Of a stretch of DNA of 64,000 nucleotides, positions 1 to 11,519 are shown one piece after another. Below the pieces are notes generated by a model, which made no database searches, was not told the DNA's origin, and saw nothing but the letters and a program-made list of their open reading frames with translations. Source of the DNA: Ziziphus jujuba (taxonomy: Eukaryota; Streptophyta; Magnoliopsida; Rosales; Rhamnaceae); contig NC_083389.1 of assembly GCF_031755915.1 (NCBI RefSeq), positions 16,547,001 through 16,611,000 of the forward strand. Reading direction: 5' to 3'. Made by a program: the position numbers and the translations under genes. Positions within the stretch are counted from its first letter, which is position 1. Every line of letters begins with the position of its first letter.

Positions 1-130
1 AGGTACTTAGGTCACCGATAAGTAAAAGTAGGGAGATGTAAACATGGATTTCGTGCTTAAACTATCATTCACAAAGAGAAGGTACGACAGCGTTTAGAGA
101 ATCAAGCAAGCTCCGGATAGCGACTAAAGT
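1..130 (+). pseudogene. Decayed Ty3/gypsy integrase-core fragment
   Basis: Positions ~30-105 match, with many changes, the integrase core of the better-preserved copy at 1195-1262: the stretch reading 'aacatggatttcgt' and the following 'agaaggtacgac' are shared. The reading frame is interrupted by a stop shortly afterwards. It is a second, older copy of the same integrase region, which suggests that the left edge of the window lies inside nested or recombined gypsy DNA. Too short and degraded to assign a lineage on its own. Confidence 0.5.
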
Positions 131-734
131 TCTACTTGGTGGTTGATGAGGTTAATGAGATGAGGATGATTCCTTAGGCATGGTTGGATGTTTAAGCATG
201 GTTATTTTTCATTCTAGAAGCTAAGATCTTGATATCTTATTTCCTTGGAGATTTAAGGTTCGTATTGATGGTGCTTCATCGATTCAAGGTGGTTGATATT
301 GTTGGTGATAATTTACAATGATAAGGAGTATGATTTTTGGGACGGAGTTAGAATTTAAGAAGTGTGGAATACTTTATTGGGTTAAGGATCTAGTGATTTG
401 TTCATAGTATTGGTGGTGATGCTAGAATTAAGATTTAAATTTCTTATTGCTTGAGGTGTGGATTCATGGAATCTATTTGAAATGGGGGAAACTTAGGGTT
501 TTCAAGAATGGTATTTGGATGTTGAGAATTTTATTCATGACCTTGATGAATTTAGTTAAAAGAAAGATTGATGTTTGTCGAGGTTAAGACTATTGGTTAA
601 TCAATGAGGAGCAAGGGTTTTATAATTGTAAGTACTAGGAGGGTAATCGAAGACAAGTGAATTAATCTCAACCTTAACTTGGTGATACCAGTATTTGAGG
701 AAATTAGACTTAAGTTCTAATCTTACCTTTTGGA
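131..734. other. Unassigned stretch inside gypsy-derived DNA
   Basis: About 600 bases between two integrase-derived segments. No long open frame and no protein motif I recognise. It may be diverged polymerase/RNase H sequence of the same retroelement, but I cannot support that from the sequence. Confidence 0.3.
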
Positions 735-1360
735 TTGCTGATCGAGTTACGAGAGTTGGTTGTTGGTTTAAGGATGCATGCTTCAGGAGTTCTCATGGCT
801 AGCTTCCGGGTACGACCGGTGTTGGTGGATCGTATAGTAGAGACCCAAATGGAAGATCCTAAGTTGAGGACAATTAAGGGCAAGGTACAAGAAGGTCTTG
901 ATCCGGAATTTTCCATAAGGAGGGATGGAGCCCTCGTGTATAAAGGACGACTTTGTGTTCCGGATATTCCAGGATTCAAGAAGGAGATTTTAGAGGAGGC
1001 GCACAGCTCGATGTATGCGATGCATCCTGGGAGTACCAAGATGTACCGGACGCTTGTTAAGTATTATTGGTGGATTGGTATGAAGAGAGAAGTGGCAGAC
1101 TTCGTATCAAAGTGTTTGATTTGTCAACAAGTGAAAGCAGAAAGACAGAAGCCTTCGGGACTACTCCAACCTTTACCGATTCCCGTGTGGAAGTGGGAAG
1201 AACTCAACATGGACTTCGTATTCAAGCTTCCTTCCACACCTAGAAGGTACGACGGCATTTGGGTAATCATTGATCGTCTCACCAAGTCGGCACACTTCCT
1301 ACCGGTACGAGAACGTTTTTCACCCGAGAAGTTAGCCCAGTTGTTCGTGCAAGGCATACG
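735..1360 (+). pseudogene. Ty3/gypsy integrase fragment (zinc-binding domain plus start of catalytic core)
   Basis: The frame reads through the end of RNase H/linker into a typical gypsy integrase H2C2 zinc-binding domain: HS..HPGSTKMYRTL..YYWW.GMK, then C..CQ.VKAERQ.P.GLLQPL. The core begins with WKWEELNMDFVFKLP, which carries the first catalytic Asp, and continues through DRLTKSAHFLPV. The family normally continues with a second Asp and a Glu plus a C-terminal domain. Here homology stops at ~1358, where the sequence switches directly into gag ('tgggatcagttcaagatggc'). The integrase is therefore truncated and cannot be active. Sequence style fits chromovirus Tekay/Del elements. No usable start codon is evident and it is a relic of a polyprotein. 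Confidence 0.85.
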
Positions 1361-2355
1361 TGGGATCAGTTCAAGATGGCCTTCTCTACTGAGTTTGTCC
1401 TCCTGCCTACCGTGAAGCAAGAAGGAGAGAGTTCGAAGAACTACGACAGGGGAACATGACAGTGACAGAGTACGAGAGGAGATTCCGAGAACTATCAGAA
1501 TTCTACATGCACCTAATTCCCGACGATCACACGAAGAAGGTGAGGTTCATAGACGGATTGAAAGAGAGCATCAGCTACACCCTTTCTGGATCAGTACATC
1601 CCACCTATCAGTCCGCCAGGGATGCAGCGCTCGAGCTAGAGAGACAGGAGGAGATACACAGATCCGCAAGGCGCAGATCATTCGAAGGTTCGTATAGCGG
1701 AGTACCTCGACAGGTGGCAGCTAAGAAGAGCCATAGCTCAGGCTCAGACAGTGATGGGTTAAGCCCACGAGGCAGATTCCAGAGGAGAGATAGTTATCGC
1801 ATGCCCCAGCCAGCTCGCCATTCGATCAGTGTGGATGCAAGCTCGTATCAGCAGTCACGCATTGGTTCTCCGCGGATTTGTCCACTTTGTAGGGGGAATC
1901 ATTCTGGGCAGTGTCAGATGGATGGTTTATGCTTTCGGTGTGGGCAGCCAGGCCACATAAGGAGGGATTGCCCTTATGGTAGCAGCAGTGTGCTAGAAGC
2001 AGGTCGACGGACACAGCATACGGGGATATTTCCAGGACAGAGTTCCCAGGGGAGTCAGCCAGTAGGAGTTTCTTCGGGATCAGTCCAGCCGTCTGCAGGA
2101 TCGAGTCGAGGTAGAGGAAGGAGACCCCAACAGACAAGTCAAGGCCGGGTGTTTGCTATGACGCAGCAGGGAGCCAGGACTACGCCCGACGATTTGACAG
2201 ATCAAGTGATGGAAGCAGACCTGATCCTGTTGGATCTATCCGGACTTGAAGTAGTGTTGGGCATGGATTGGTTGGCAAGGAACTACTTAGTCGAGGAAGC
2301 GACATGGGAGCCCGAAGCGCAGGTGCGTGATCAGAACCCTTGTTTGTTCCAGTGA
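1358..2355 (+). pseudogene. Rearranged gypsy gag fused to protease and polyprotein-end fragments
   Basis: From 1456 an open frame of 299 codons joins three polyprotein pieces. (1) The C-terminal half of the gag capsid-like domain (GNMTVTEYERRFRELSEF onward) plus a CCHC zinc knuckle, CFRCGQPGHIRRDC, near 1936-1977. (2) At ~2210-2280 a fragment of the aspartic protease, LILLDLSGLEVVLGMDW, without the catalytic D-S/T-G. (3) At ~2290-2352 the polyprotein C-terminus, EEATWEPE followed by LFQ and stop. Reverse transcriptase, RNase H and most of integrase are missing between pieces. Gag homology extends upstream of the ATG to ~1358 with a one-base frame shift near 1390-1400. A structural gag could in principle be made, but the element is non-autonomous. 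Confidence 0.85.
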
Positions 2356-2383
2356 CGCGCGGAAATTTCGAGGACGAAATTTT

Positions 2384-2399
2384 TGTAAGGGGGGAAGGC
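2384..2399 (+). other. Polypurine tract of the gypsy element
   Basis: The run 'gtaaggggggaaggc' sits immediately before the LTR start TGTAACACCCC, the usual place for the plus-strand primer of a Ty3/gypsy element. The preceding 'cgaggacgaaatttttgtaag' is a familiar 3' end of plant Tekay-type internal regions. Confidence 0.8.
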
Positions 2400-5361
2400 T
2401 GTAACACCCCGTCCCAAATCGCACCGGAATCCGTGCACGTTGACCGAGGTTGACTGTTGACCGTTGACCAAAGGGGTCAAAAGTTGACTTTTTGACTCGG
2501 TGAGAATTTTGAGTTGACTAGGGTACCGTGGCGAAGTGCACGATGCCACGAGTTCGTAGACTGGTAGCACGTCGAAAATGGAGCTACGGTTTGGAAGTTA
2601 TGGACGAAACAAGTTGCGGTCCAAACTGTCCAAGGGGTGCCGGAGTTGACTTTTTGTTTATGGGGAATTGAGCTTTAACTCATGCATGGTTGTGAAGTGC
2701 TCGTCGATACGAGTTCACAGACTAGCGGCACGCTCAAAACGGACATCCGGTTAAAAAGTTATGGACGTTTGAAGTTTACCGGATACCGTATTATTTTAAT
2801 GTTTTTGGGTCGTGAACAGTGAAATGCCACGTGTCAGCTTCTGAGTGGTCCACGTGGCATGAACAGTGTCACACAGGGTTTTAATTTTGAAAAACTCTCG
2901 GGGAAGAGAGAGAAAGAGAGAGAAGAGAGAGAAAGAGAGAGAGAGGACCCGCCGGCCGCCGGTCATTTTCATGTTTTTCCGGCCTAGTTACTGTACACGC
3001 GCCGGCCAGCCAGATTGCCCACCTCATTTCCGGCAAAACCTCCAAATTTCACGGCGAACGGCCGCCGGACGCGCCCGGATCGGACGTCCGAAGTTTGGCG
3101 GCGATTTTTCCCCCTCCACCGCCGGCCACCGCGAATCGGCACTATTCCGGCCGATATACAGTACACGCGCCATACACCCATCATCCTCTCCTCAAGTCCG
3201 GCCTACCCACCAAAAATCACGGCCATCGGACCACCGACGCGCCGGGATCGGAGCGTTTTCCGGCGAGGGGTCGAAAATCTTCAAATGGTGATTTCTCCGC
3301 CGTCCGACCTCCGTTTTGCTCACCGTCGGTCCCGTTGGATTGCTCTCCTCACGATCTACAAATCTGCAAAATTTCACAGCAAACGGCCACCGCCGGAAAA
3401 TACTGTTCCGGCGACGGTTGCCGGTGACCGCGGCGGCCCGCCGGAAAATACTGTTCCGGCGAGTACCCGAAAATTCCGGCCAGCTCCAGTCCGCAGTGTT
3501 CGACCTCCTGAACCCAAATCCGACTTCCGTTTCCACCAATTCGCGACGGTTTGGGAGAATTGCGGAGCCGAAACCCAAAAAGCTTCCCGATAAAATTCAA
3601 ACCCCGTCGGGTACGATCATCGAAAATTAAGACCGGATCTGTGATTAGCATCACTCGAGCTTCGATTCGGTATATAACTCGTAAATTCTAGATATCGTTT
3701 GTGTTTTGACCCCCCGGGTACCGGGTATTATTTACCCGAATAAAATATTAATTTATTTGACTGTCTGTGAATTTTGTTCTAGGAGCACCGGTGAGTCGTA
3801 GAATTGATCCCGTAGTGGATCATGGGTTAATTGCGTGCTCAAGGTGAGTGACCCACCTTCGAATTAATTTTGGGAATTTAATTGGTGAATATATTATGTG
3901 TGATTTAAATATTTGGAATTTAATTTCTATGTGCCAAATATTTATTTGGAATATTGTGGAATTAATTGTGAAATTATTGGATTTAAGAAAATGTGCATTT
4001 TACAAATTTATGCCATGTGAAATTATTTTATGGTTTTGAGGATTTTGAAATTGGTGTGGTTTTAATAGTAAATTGGGCATGATTTGATTGTCAAATATTT
4101 CAAGGAAAATATTTGGTTATGTTGGTGATTTCAATTTTTATAAAATATGCCCATGGAATATTATGAGATTTGATTTTGATATTTCGAGAAATTATTTATG
4201 CTTGGAAAAAATGTGGATATTTGAATTGATGGATTTGGGAGTTGGTGGATTTGAAAATCATGGAATTTATGGTATGGATTATAAGGAAATTGTGGAGAAT
4301 TTCCCGGTTCAAGCGGATGGATTATGCCCGCTATGCTTATGAAAAATGTGAAATTTGTTTTATGATTTAAATTTATGGATTTTATAATTTTTAGATGCAC
4401 CGTGCACGTACTGGTGTTCTGATTATGTGATATGGTATATGTGATATGGTTAGTGTGCACACGGTTGTGATTAGCGCGCAGGTGGGTGTGAGTAGCGCGC
4501 GGTTGATATTATGAGGGTGTCCTGTGGATGCCATCGGAGAGGGCGGCCACCCCCCTTTGGCCGGGACACCAGGTTAGCAGCGGCGCTGTGGGACGCCACG
4601 CGACCGTATGCCGGTTTCTCTCTATAACCTCCTGTCTGGCGGTACCTTGGGACGCTGGGTACTGTTGGCGCCACTGGTATATAGTGGGTGCATCAAATGA
4701 TTTTCAGAACTGTGTTTTAAAAATAAAATGTTTGGAAACTGAATTGGAATTAAAAATATAATTGTTACCGCTTCTGGTATTTAATTGATGTCTTGGTTTT
4801 CGAGGAATATGAATAAAGGGTTTTGTGAAAAGGTTTTAAAAGGGGAACCTTTCCAACTGAGAGAATTGTAAGGGTTTTGAGAGAAAATATTATTTCCAAA
4901 TAATTATTATTTATATACTTATTACTGTGATATTATATGGTATAGTAGTAGGGTCGCTCACTGAGATGATTAGCATCTCACACTCTTAAATTCCGTTCCT
5001 CTAGGTACCAGGTTGTCGGTGTTCATCCAGAGCGGACTTGATCTTCATCGCTGTTTTACTTCGTGAAGTACCCTGTTCGTCTTTATTGCAGTTGTACTAT
5101 TTCTTTCATTCTTGTTGTATTTATTATGCACTGGATTACTGTATTTATTTCGAAGTGCTGAAAATTGTGGAACCAATTTGTAGTATTGTAGGAGGAATAA
5201 GGGGATATTTTTGAAGTGTGTTTTCAGTGCAGGTAAATTTATGGTAAGTAAATCCCTTAGGGGAGGTGCTGCCGGATTTTCCGTTGGAAGGTTCGGTGGT
5301 ATTTCCCTGGGATCAGGGCTTGTCTAGGGTTCCGGGGAGGAATTCTGGACGGGTCCTGACA
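2400..5361 (+). mobile_element. Ty3/gypsy (Tekay/Del-type) 3' LTR, 2962 bp
   Basis: Begins TGTAACACCCCGTCCC directly after the polypurine tract and ends GGGTCCTGACA, giving TGT...ACA ends. The length is in the range of long chromovirus LTRs. It contains repeated 'ttgaccg/gttgact' motifs near the start, a GA-rich run at ~2905-2945, then a GC-rich block (~2950-3630) of CCGCCGG/TTCCGGC motifs, then AT-rich DNA. Open frames in the GC-rich block occur on both strands and look like base-composition artefacts. The 5' LTR lies outside the window, so no target duplication can be checked. Host DNA resumes at 5362 (ctacacctctcccaac), recognisable because a duplicate of it occurs at ~23095. Confidence 0.85.
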
Positions 5362-6600
5362 CTACACCTCTCCCAACTTAAGTAGGAAACCATGCCATTT
5401 GGGTTTGCATGAGCCCACATCCTTGATTTTGCTCCTTATGATTATAATCCTTCATTACGATTATAATCAATATGATTCACCATAAAGTGATTAAATTTTC
5501 TTGCAGTGTCTGGATTTGTACATTTTCGTGTTGTTTCTTACTTTTTACTCTTGTTTCGTGGTCATTAACATGTGGCTGTTTTATCTTGATATTCGCAAGT
5601 ACATTATGTTAAACTAGTTCTCAGTGCTTAGGTTTGAGTTATGTTAGTTGTTTGAATTGCTCAAGTTTGTTAAGTTATAAATTCACTTCTCTAGATTTCT
5701 GTCATCACAATTAGAGTTAGAGACCAAACATGAACGACTTTGAATTGTGTAGTTTTGAAATTCTCATTTTAGTTGAGCTGAATTTCTTGGAAAAGAAGAA
5801 AATATACATGGAAAGAAGAAAAACTAAAATGTGAAGGCTAGGATTTTAGGATGCTATGGAACAAGAAAATGGTGATGGTATTCCAAATAACAGAGATAAA
5901 GAAGACAAGGTTCAACACGGTGTTCAGCCTTTTTCTTTAAGTCTTTTTTATACAATTTATGTCATATTCATACCTTGACAAGTTCAATTTATGGAAGATT
6001 AGATAATATTCATAATGTAACTTTTGCACCCTACCTGGAGACAACTCTTTAGGGTGCTCAAATGTCCTAAAGGAGTTTTTGATCTTTGAATGAAATTAAT
6101 AAGTTTAGAGGTTTATTCCTTTCCTTTTCTCTGTATCTCATTGGTGAAGACCTTCGGTGAGATCTTACTCTCTACCTCTTTGGTCGGTTTCCTTAGAACG
6201 ATGAGTTTGTTTAGTTTTGTATCCCTTTGTAAGTTCCTTTGGATGGTGATTTTCTGTATCTCTTTTTTAGACCAAAACCTTTTTTGCAAAGAAGTAAAAA
6301 GCCCACCTTGGCCTCTGGCTCTGTTACGTTGTCCCAGTAAAGCTAGAGTGTATGTTTTAGACTCTGCCTCTCTTTAATTTTAACTAAAACCTTATCATGT
6401 CCCTTTAAAGCCTTTGATAACATAGCTAACCGAAATGTTGATATTTATTAGCTTCCAGACCATGGATTAAATCAAAACACTTATCTAAAATCACCAATGA
6501 GGTTTCCTATGGCAGCCAAATTATCACAACTTGAGTTAAACTAAAGAATATATTTATAGATTAAGAAACTATCCTTTGTCCAATCCCATGACTTTATCAA
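5362..6600 (+). repeat. Segmental duplication, copy 1 (partner at ~23095-24290)
   Basis: Shares extended similarity with 23095-24290, in the same orientation: e.g. 'ccttatgattataat', 'tctggatttgtacattttc', 'gacttgttt..ctt' and 'agaccaaaacctttttt.gcaaagaagtaaaa'. Both copies contain small indels and neither has a convincing gene. Copy 1 is cut on its left by the gypsy LTR at 5361, while copy 2 continues further left. Non-coding as far as can be seen. Confidence 0.75.
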
Positions 6601-7318
6601 TTAGAAATATATCGTTCTCCTTTGTGGTTGGCAATAGATGTTCTTCGATTGTACGTGCTCCAAACAAAAGTAGCTATATTCAAGCCATATGTAATACTTG
6701 GTACGTCCACTGTCATGGTGCCAAGCGACCAAGTAATCAACAAGCAATCATTGCAAGGCATAATCCGGATTGTTCATTGTTTTATCAGCTGTAAAGCGGG
6801 ATCTGCCTTGCTGGTTTTACAGATGGTGAGTCTAGGTTCAATTTCGATTGAGATATTTTTGCTGAAGGTTGGGACTGACTGCTTTGATATCATAATGAAT
6901 TTTATTTTTCTCAATGTATTTTTTCACGACACTTTGATGCAAGAACTTTATTGTGTTATAACTTACAACCCCTCAAAGATCGCTCTAGATGACACTTGGG
7001 CCTGTTTGGCTACACATTTGTGTACCAAGCTGGATCACATGGTCAACACATCCAATTGAGAAGGGCCAGGCGTCAAACTGAATCTCATTCATTTAAAAAA
7101 AATCCATCTACCTATGTAAGTTAGGTCTGAGCCATATATAAATATATATGAACAGCTCTGCTAGGGGAAGGGAAGCATCCAATGTCAGCGTTCAACATCA
7201 GATAACATATTTTATCAGACAGCATATTATCTAACTTGAATACTTAATTATAATATATGATATATATTTGATATGCATCATAGAAAAATAATATATATGA
7301 ACGTGTATATATATATGT
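6601..7318. other. Intergenic, no recognised gene
   Basis: A 145-codon open frame at 6622-7059 has no motif or family resemblance that I can see. AT-rich with (AT)-type runs at ~7135-7150 and 7250-7320. I see nothing further to annotate. Confidence 0.5.
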
Positions 7319-7564
7319 ATGCGTATTTTAGAAGAAAGACTTTATTTTTTGTGGTTTGCAAGGAAGGTGGTCAATGTAATTGAAGGTGTTATAAAACATA
7401 ACTATGACAAAGCCCAAGAATGCTTGAAATTTAATTGCTATGAAGTGGAAACAGTGACAGAAGCTCTTCTCCCACTCTTGCGGCTTTCCTTTGCAAGGGC
7501 AAGGATTGTGAATGCTTCCTCTTTCCGGAGTGCGCTCAAGGTGACCAAAATACCTGCCTGCTAA
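7319..7564 (+). pseudogene. Fragment of a short-chain dehydrogenase/reductase gene
   Basis: The frame includes EGVIKHNYDKAQECLKFN, then VTEALLPLL and ARIVNASS. These resemble the middle of plant SDR enzymes of the carbonyl reductase / (+)-neomenthol dehydrogenase / salutaridine reductase type. In that family the segment precedes the catalytic Ser-Tyr-Lys region and includes the conserved I-V-N-V-S-S strand. Only ~70 codons match. The N-terminal Rossmann glycine motif (TGxxxGIG) and the catalytic YxxxK are absent nearby, so this is a partial exon copy. It is not transcribed with anything obvious. Assignment is by pattern recognition only. Confidence 0.6.
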
Positions 7565-7651
7565 TCACTACTTTGAAAACGATGAAGAATACCATTTACC
7601 TTTTTCTTTTGTTATTTAGAACCGTGTTGAAGAGTAGTTATATTCTATTTC

Positions 7652-7831
7652 TGTAACAGTCCAGACCACCCGCATGCGATATTGTCCGTTTTGGGCCTGG
7701 CCCGCATGGTTTTGCTCTTCCAACCCCAGAACAACGGTGGGTCACAGGAAAATGCCTCACAAGGGAAAGGTATCCACACCCACTTATATGACATGCTTCG
7801 TTCCCCTTTCCAACCGATGTGGGATGTTACA
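7652..7831 (+). mobile_element. TRIM-like solo LTR, 180 bp
   Basis: Starts TGTAACAGTCCAG and ends GATGTGGGATGTTACA, so the ends form the 7-bp inverted repeat TGTAACA/TGTTACA. Internal phrases such as 'gatattgtccgttttgggcc', 'ggtatccacaccca', 'atgcttcgttcccc' and 'ccaaccgatgtgggatgttaca' are characteristic of the small conserved terminal repeats (TRIM elements) found throughout angiosperms. It abuts exactly the first base of the receptor-kinase pseudogene at 7832. No clear 5-bp target duplication is seen, so the left flank may have been lost or rearranged. Confidence 0.7.
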
Positions 7832-8535
7832 TTACATACCTGATGCTAATTACCAACCACTTGTTCAAATGTTCTTCCTGCCAGAAATAAGGTTTTTTTT
7901 TTTTTCCTAATCTTGAACTATTAGGATTGTTAGGCTACACCTCAAAGCTTCCTTCCAACTATAACCCAATCGAATAATTTGAAAAAAACTTATGGATTCG
8001 CAGTCGAATTTGATTGGAGAAATCCCAGAAAATATTTGGGAAATTTGGTATCACTAGAATATAGTTGGCTATCAATAACAAGCTCCAAGCAGTTTGTTTG
8101 TGTTGATGAATTTAAACATTCTTGGCTGAAGCTTCAAGCTAGGGCAACATAAGAATTTGGAAGAGCTAACCAAGTTGAGTGGTCTATATTTGGCCAACAA
8201 TCAGTTTTTCGGTGCTATTCCAGGGACCATTGGCCATCAACCAGCGCTTATGGATTTCAGACTGTTTACCAACCAAGAATTCCTCAGTCATTCTGCCTAC
8301 AGACTTTGGTTGGAATTCTATGCCCGGAGAATTCTAGGGAGCTACTGATATGCTTACGGGAAAATTACCAAAAAATTTGAATGATTAGGGTAAGTTTATG
8401 TAAGTGGTGGCTTTTAATAATAATCTCAGCGGCCAAGCAATAATTTTCTTTACGGCAGAGCTTCCCAAATATTTGTCCTCCAAGCTTTCTCTACTTGAAG
8501 TTAATCACAACATATTCTCATGTAAAAAGTTAAAA
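7832..8535 (+). pseudogene. LRR receptor-kinase pseudogene (internal LRR part only)
   Basis: Aligns by eye with ~15231-16130 of the intact receptor-kinase gene in this window: 'ttacatacctgatgct', 'gaaatcccagaaaatat', 'agcagtttgtttgtgttg', 'gcttatggatttcagac' and 'gtggcttttaataataatctcag' each match. It lacks the signal peptide, N-terminal LRRs, transmembrane segment and kinase. Poly-T insertion near 7893, frameshifts, stops and an internal deletion (equivalent of ~15930-16050) break the frame. Short open frames at 8157-8348 and 8404-8601 are leftovers of it. The left edge coincides with the TRIM-like LTR. Confidence 0.85.
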
Positions 8536-8599
8536 TTAAAATGGAGGATGAGGTATGACTGTCAAACTATAGAGAGCCAAAATTCTCTATTGCTCTACT

Positions 8600-9579
8600 A
8601 AAATCTTATATGCACACTTTTAGTTATATTTCATATTTCATTTTTTTCAAAATACTATGTTAGTGTAGAGAGGAAGAAAAAAAAAGAGAGAGAAAATAAA
8701 AATAATAATTAGTTACACCCAAATACAAAATAAATAAAGATTAGTTATAATATATGCAAAATCTTATACTTTATTTTTAAAAATTTTTTAAAATTCTTTT
8801 ACTTTGAAAATTATGTTTTTTAAAATAAAGAGCACTATAAATATGCTCTTACAAACCTATTCTTTTTTCTTTTTTTTTTTATTTTAAAGAATCATTTTTG
8901 TTTTAATAACTTTAATAGGCTTTCTAAATGAAAAAAAAAATTAAAATAAAAAGTGAAGTTTGGTTTTAAATCCATAGAGCAAAACTCACTTTCTATATAA
9001 AATTTTTAATATATTTATTTATTGTTCTTTGCAATATTCGATGCATAATTATAGTTATTATGTTAATCGTAATTTTATATTTCATTTTTTAAATTACTAT
9101 TGTGCAGAGGGGAAAAAAAATATGAATTATGAAAAATGCAAAATAAAAAAAGTAATTATAGATCAAAGTGCTATTACAGTTAGTATATATATACATATAT
9201 ATATATAAAATGAATACTACTCTTCATTTTATAAAATTCTTTAAAGTACTCTTTGTTTTGAAGGTTACACCCATTATCATCACTCCTTTTTTTTTAATTT
9301 CAAATAAATACTATGCTACATTATTTCTATTTTTTTTCCTCCTTGGCTTCCCTCTTTTTTTTTTAATTAAAAAAATTAAAAAAAATTAAATATAATTATA
9401 ATTGTGTATTGAAAATTATAGAGTAATAAACAAATCTATTTCATATAGAAAGTGGGGTTATCTCTTTATATTTGGATAATGAAGCTCCCTTTTCAATTTT
9501 AACATTTCAAATAGAAGAGGCTATTGGAATTGCCAAAAATAGAGAATTCAGGCTGCTAAAAAGCCTGTATGAACATATA

Positions 9580-9615
<36 letters not shown>

Positions 9616-9650
9616 CATTCCAAACTTTTCTGCTCCAAAATGATAATTTG
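8600..9650. other. AT-rich intergenic DNA with simple repeats
   Basis: Long A/T runs, a (TA)n stretch at ~9185-9207, and (AT)n followed by a poly-T run at 9574-9615. Open frames here encode only low-complexity peptides. No gene seen. Confidence 0.7.
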
Positions 9651-9879
9651 CATGCAGGAGAGACTCTCAGAAATAGGGAACTAGTATTTGTTCTTTTCCA
9701 ATTTTGACGAAGTAGAGGAGAGGGATCAAGCACGGAGGAAGAATTTGAAAAGCATCTGCAACGATTTTGCAAAGTAGTTGAAGAAACTGGTCCATTGAAG
9801 AGATAGTAATGTTCCAAAGTAGAAGTTTCAAAGCTTCAGGCATCAATGGAAGGGAAAAAGAAAAACTTCAGTAGGCCAA

Positions 9880-9926
9880 TCTTACTGTGCGTTTTACTCG
9901 GTTGAATGTGAGTAAAACACACCGTA
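9880..9926. repeat. Short imperfect inverted repeat (hairpin)
   Basis: Arms 'gtgcgttttactc' (~9887) and 'gagtaaaacacac' (~9908) pair at 12 of 13 positions around an ~8-base loop, with weaker pairing beyond. It lies inside a stretch (~9875-9960) absent from the duplicate at ~52290-52330, so it may be a small inserted fold-back sequence. Confidence 0.5.
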
Positions 9927-10129
9927 GGACTTGTGCACTAAAGATTTTCTCAAAGGAAGGACGTATTGGCTAGCTTAGGTTTCGTCAATTGCAGAGGAGG
10001 CAAAGAGAAGAAAGAGATTTTTACGCGTGAGCATCACGTAAGTGCCAACTATTGCTTTTAACAGAGTAGTGCAAGGGACATGTGGAAGTCCACGAAGCAG
10101 ATTGGAAACTTATGACGACTTGTAAGTGT

Positions 10130-10163
<34 letters not shown>

Positions 10164-11044
10164 GGGTGGGGAAGTGAATTCATAATTTTAAATTATGTCA
10201 TCTACAAGCCAAAAATGTTTATTTATTTATTTTTTGGCTGGTACAAGCCAAAAAAAGGTTAGTTATGACCCAAACAGCTTGTTTAAAATCTAAGTTCGGA
10301 AACTTTTTCTCCCAAACATGAAGACAAAGTTGTAGAGCTCTGAAATGTGTTTTTTATCCCCTACACTTAAACACTAGTCAATTATATTAAAGGTTATATA
10401 TGGACGACTTAAAAATTTTTCAATTTCACATTTTGTAACATTTGGTTCTTTTAACTCCCTAACTTATCCACTTTTTATTGTTTTTACTATCTTTCACCAT
10501 TAAAAGAACATAACAAAAAAAATAAAAATATAACAAAGAAACAAATAAACTCACTTCGTTATATTCATTTTTACCTATTAAATTCAAAGCCTCCTTGTAT
10601 ATATATGTATTACAAAGCATTCTTGTTCCAAACTAAAAATATTGGATGTCTTACACTGAATTTTTATTTTATTTGTTCAAAAATCTAAAATGTTTCCATA
10701 ATTTCTCTTAATTTCTTGTAAATTCTTTCTCTAGCATTGCATATATTAGTTTTCTTTAATCTAAGCTTCTATGGTGTTCTACCTTTGCTTTGCATAGCTT
10801 CTATAGTATTCTACCTTTGCTTTGCATAGTCTCCGTCCAAAGTGGAAGGTTACATGGCCGAACCTTGCTAGACTCGGCCGAAGTGTAAAGTATTAAGTGA
10901 AGATAATGGTAGTAGTCGATTATATATATACATATATATAATTGTGTTTATTCTACAATGCTTGTAGATGCCAATAAAATTTTATTATTATTTACTACTT
11001 TTTTTTTGCCCCCACCAATTAAAATTCATGTCTCAGTGCAACCA

Positions 11045-11066
11045 TAGTAGTAGTAGTAGTAGTAGT
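11045..11066 (+). repeat. (TAG)n microsatellite
   Basis: About seven tandem TAG triplets; a (TA)n tract follows at ~11094-11115. Confidence 0.9.
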
Positions 11067-11519
11067 GTCAGTAAATTTTATTATTAGTTACTATTATATA
11101 TATATATATATATATCTGGCACCTACCGTTTAAAATTCATGGCTGGGCCCTGACCTTTTTTCATTTTTGCTTCTGATGAGATTTCTGGCTGGGAGATGCC
11201 CCTGCTCTTTTTTATTTAGCTGTGTTGGATGAATTGAAGGCTGCTAGTGTCTTGTAATCCCTCCTTTGTGAGAGGTTTTTGTGCTATTAACGCATTTTTA
11301 TTCATAGATTCAATAAACAAATTTTTTTCAATACAAAGTTGTGGAATTTTAGAAAAATTAAATAAATAAAAAAAAGTAGGATATAAGTATGCATCAAAAT
11401 CTTCGGCTCACATGGTATCACTTTTTTTTTTGGTTTTTTGTTTTTTATTGAATTATAACTCACATGGTATCATTTTTTTTTTTTTTTGGGTTTTTCATAA
11501 TGAATTATATGGCTATATT

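Larger units (their letters stand above)
9650..11300 (+). repeat. Segmental duplication of receptor-kinase neighbourhood, block A (partners at ~52140-55060 and ~51120-51400)
   Basis: Matches 52140-52760 ('tctcagaaat..gg.gaactag', 'gaagtgaatt.at.atttt.aattat..gtcatct.caagccaaaaatgttt') and then 55020-55055 ('gaaggctgctagtgtcttgt'). A third partial copy lies at 51118-51370. The frames are broken and differ between copies, so I see no conserved protein. Copy-specific insertions are present, for example the small palindromic segment at ~9875-9930 and a 30-base T run at 10132-10162. Confidence 0.7.

Noticed and set aside
2866..3654. Several overlapping open frames on both strands in GC-rich DNA
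   Set aside because: They lie inside the gypsy LTR, overlap in all frames and reflect high GC with few stops; no motifs.
6622..7059. 145-codon frame
   Set aside because: No recognisable motif; it starts beyond the duplicated block and its composition looks non-coding.
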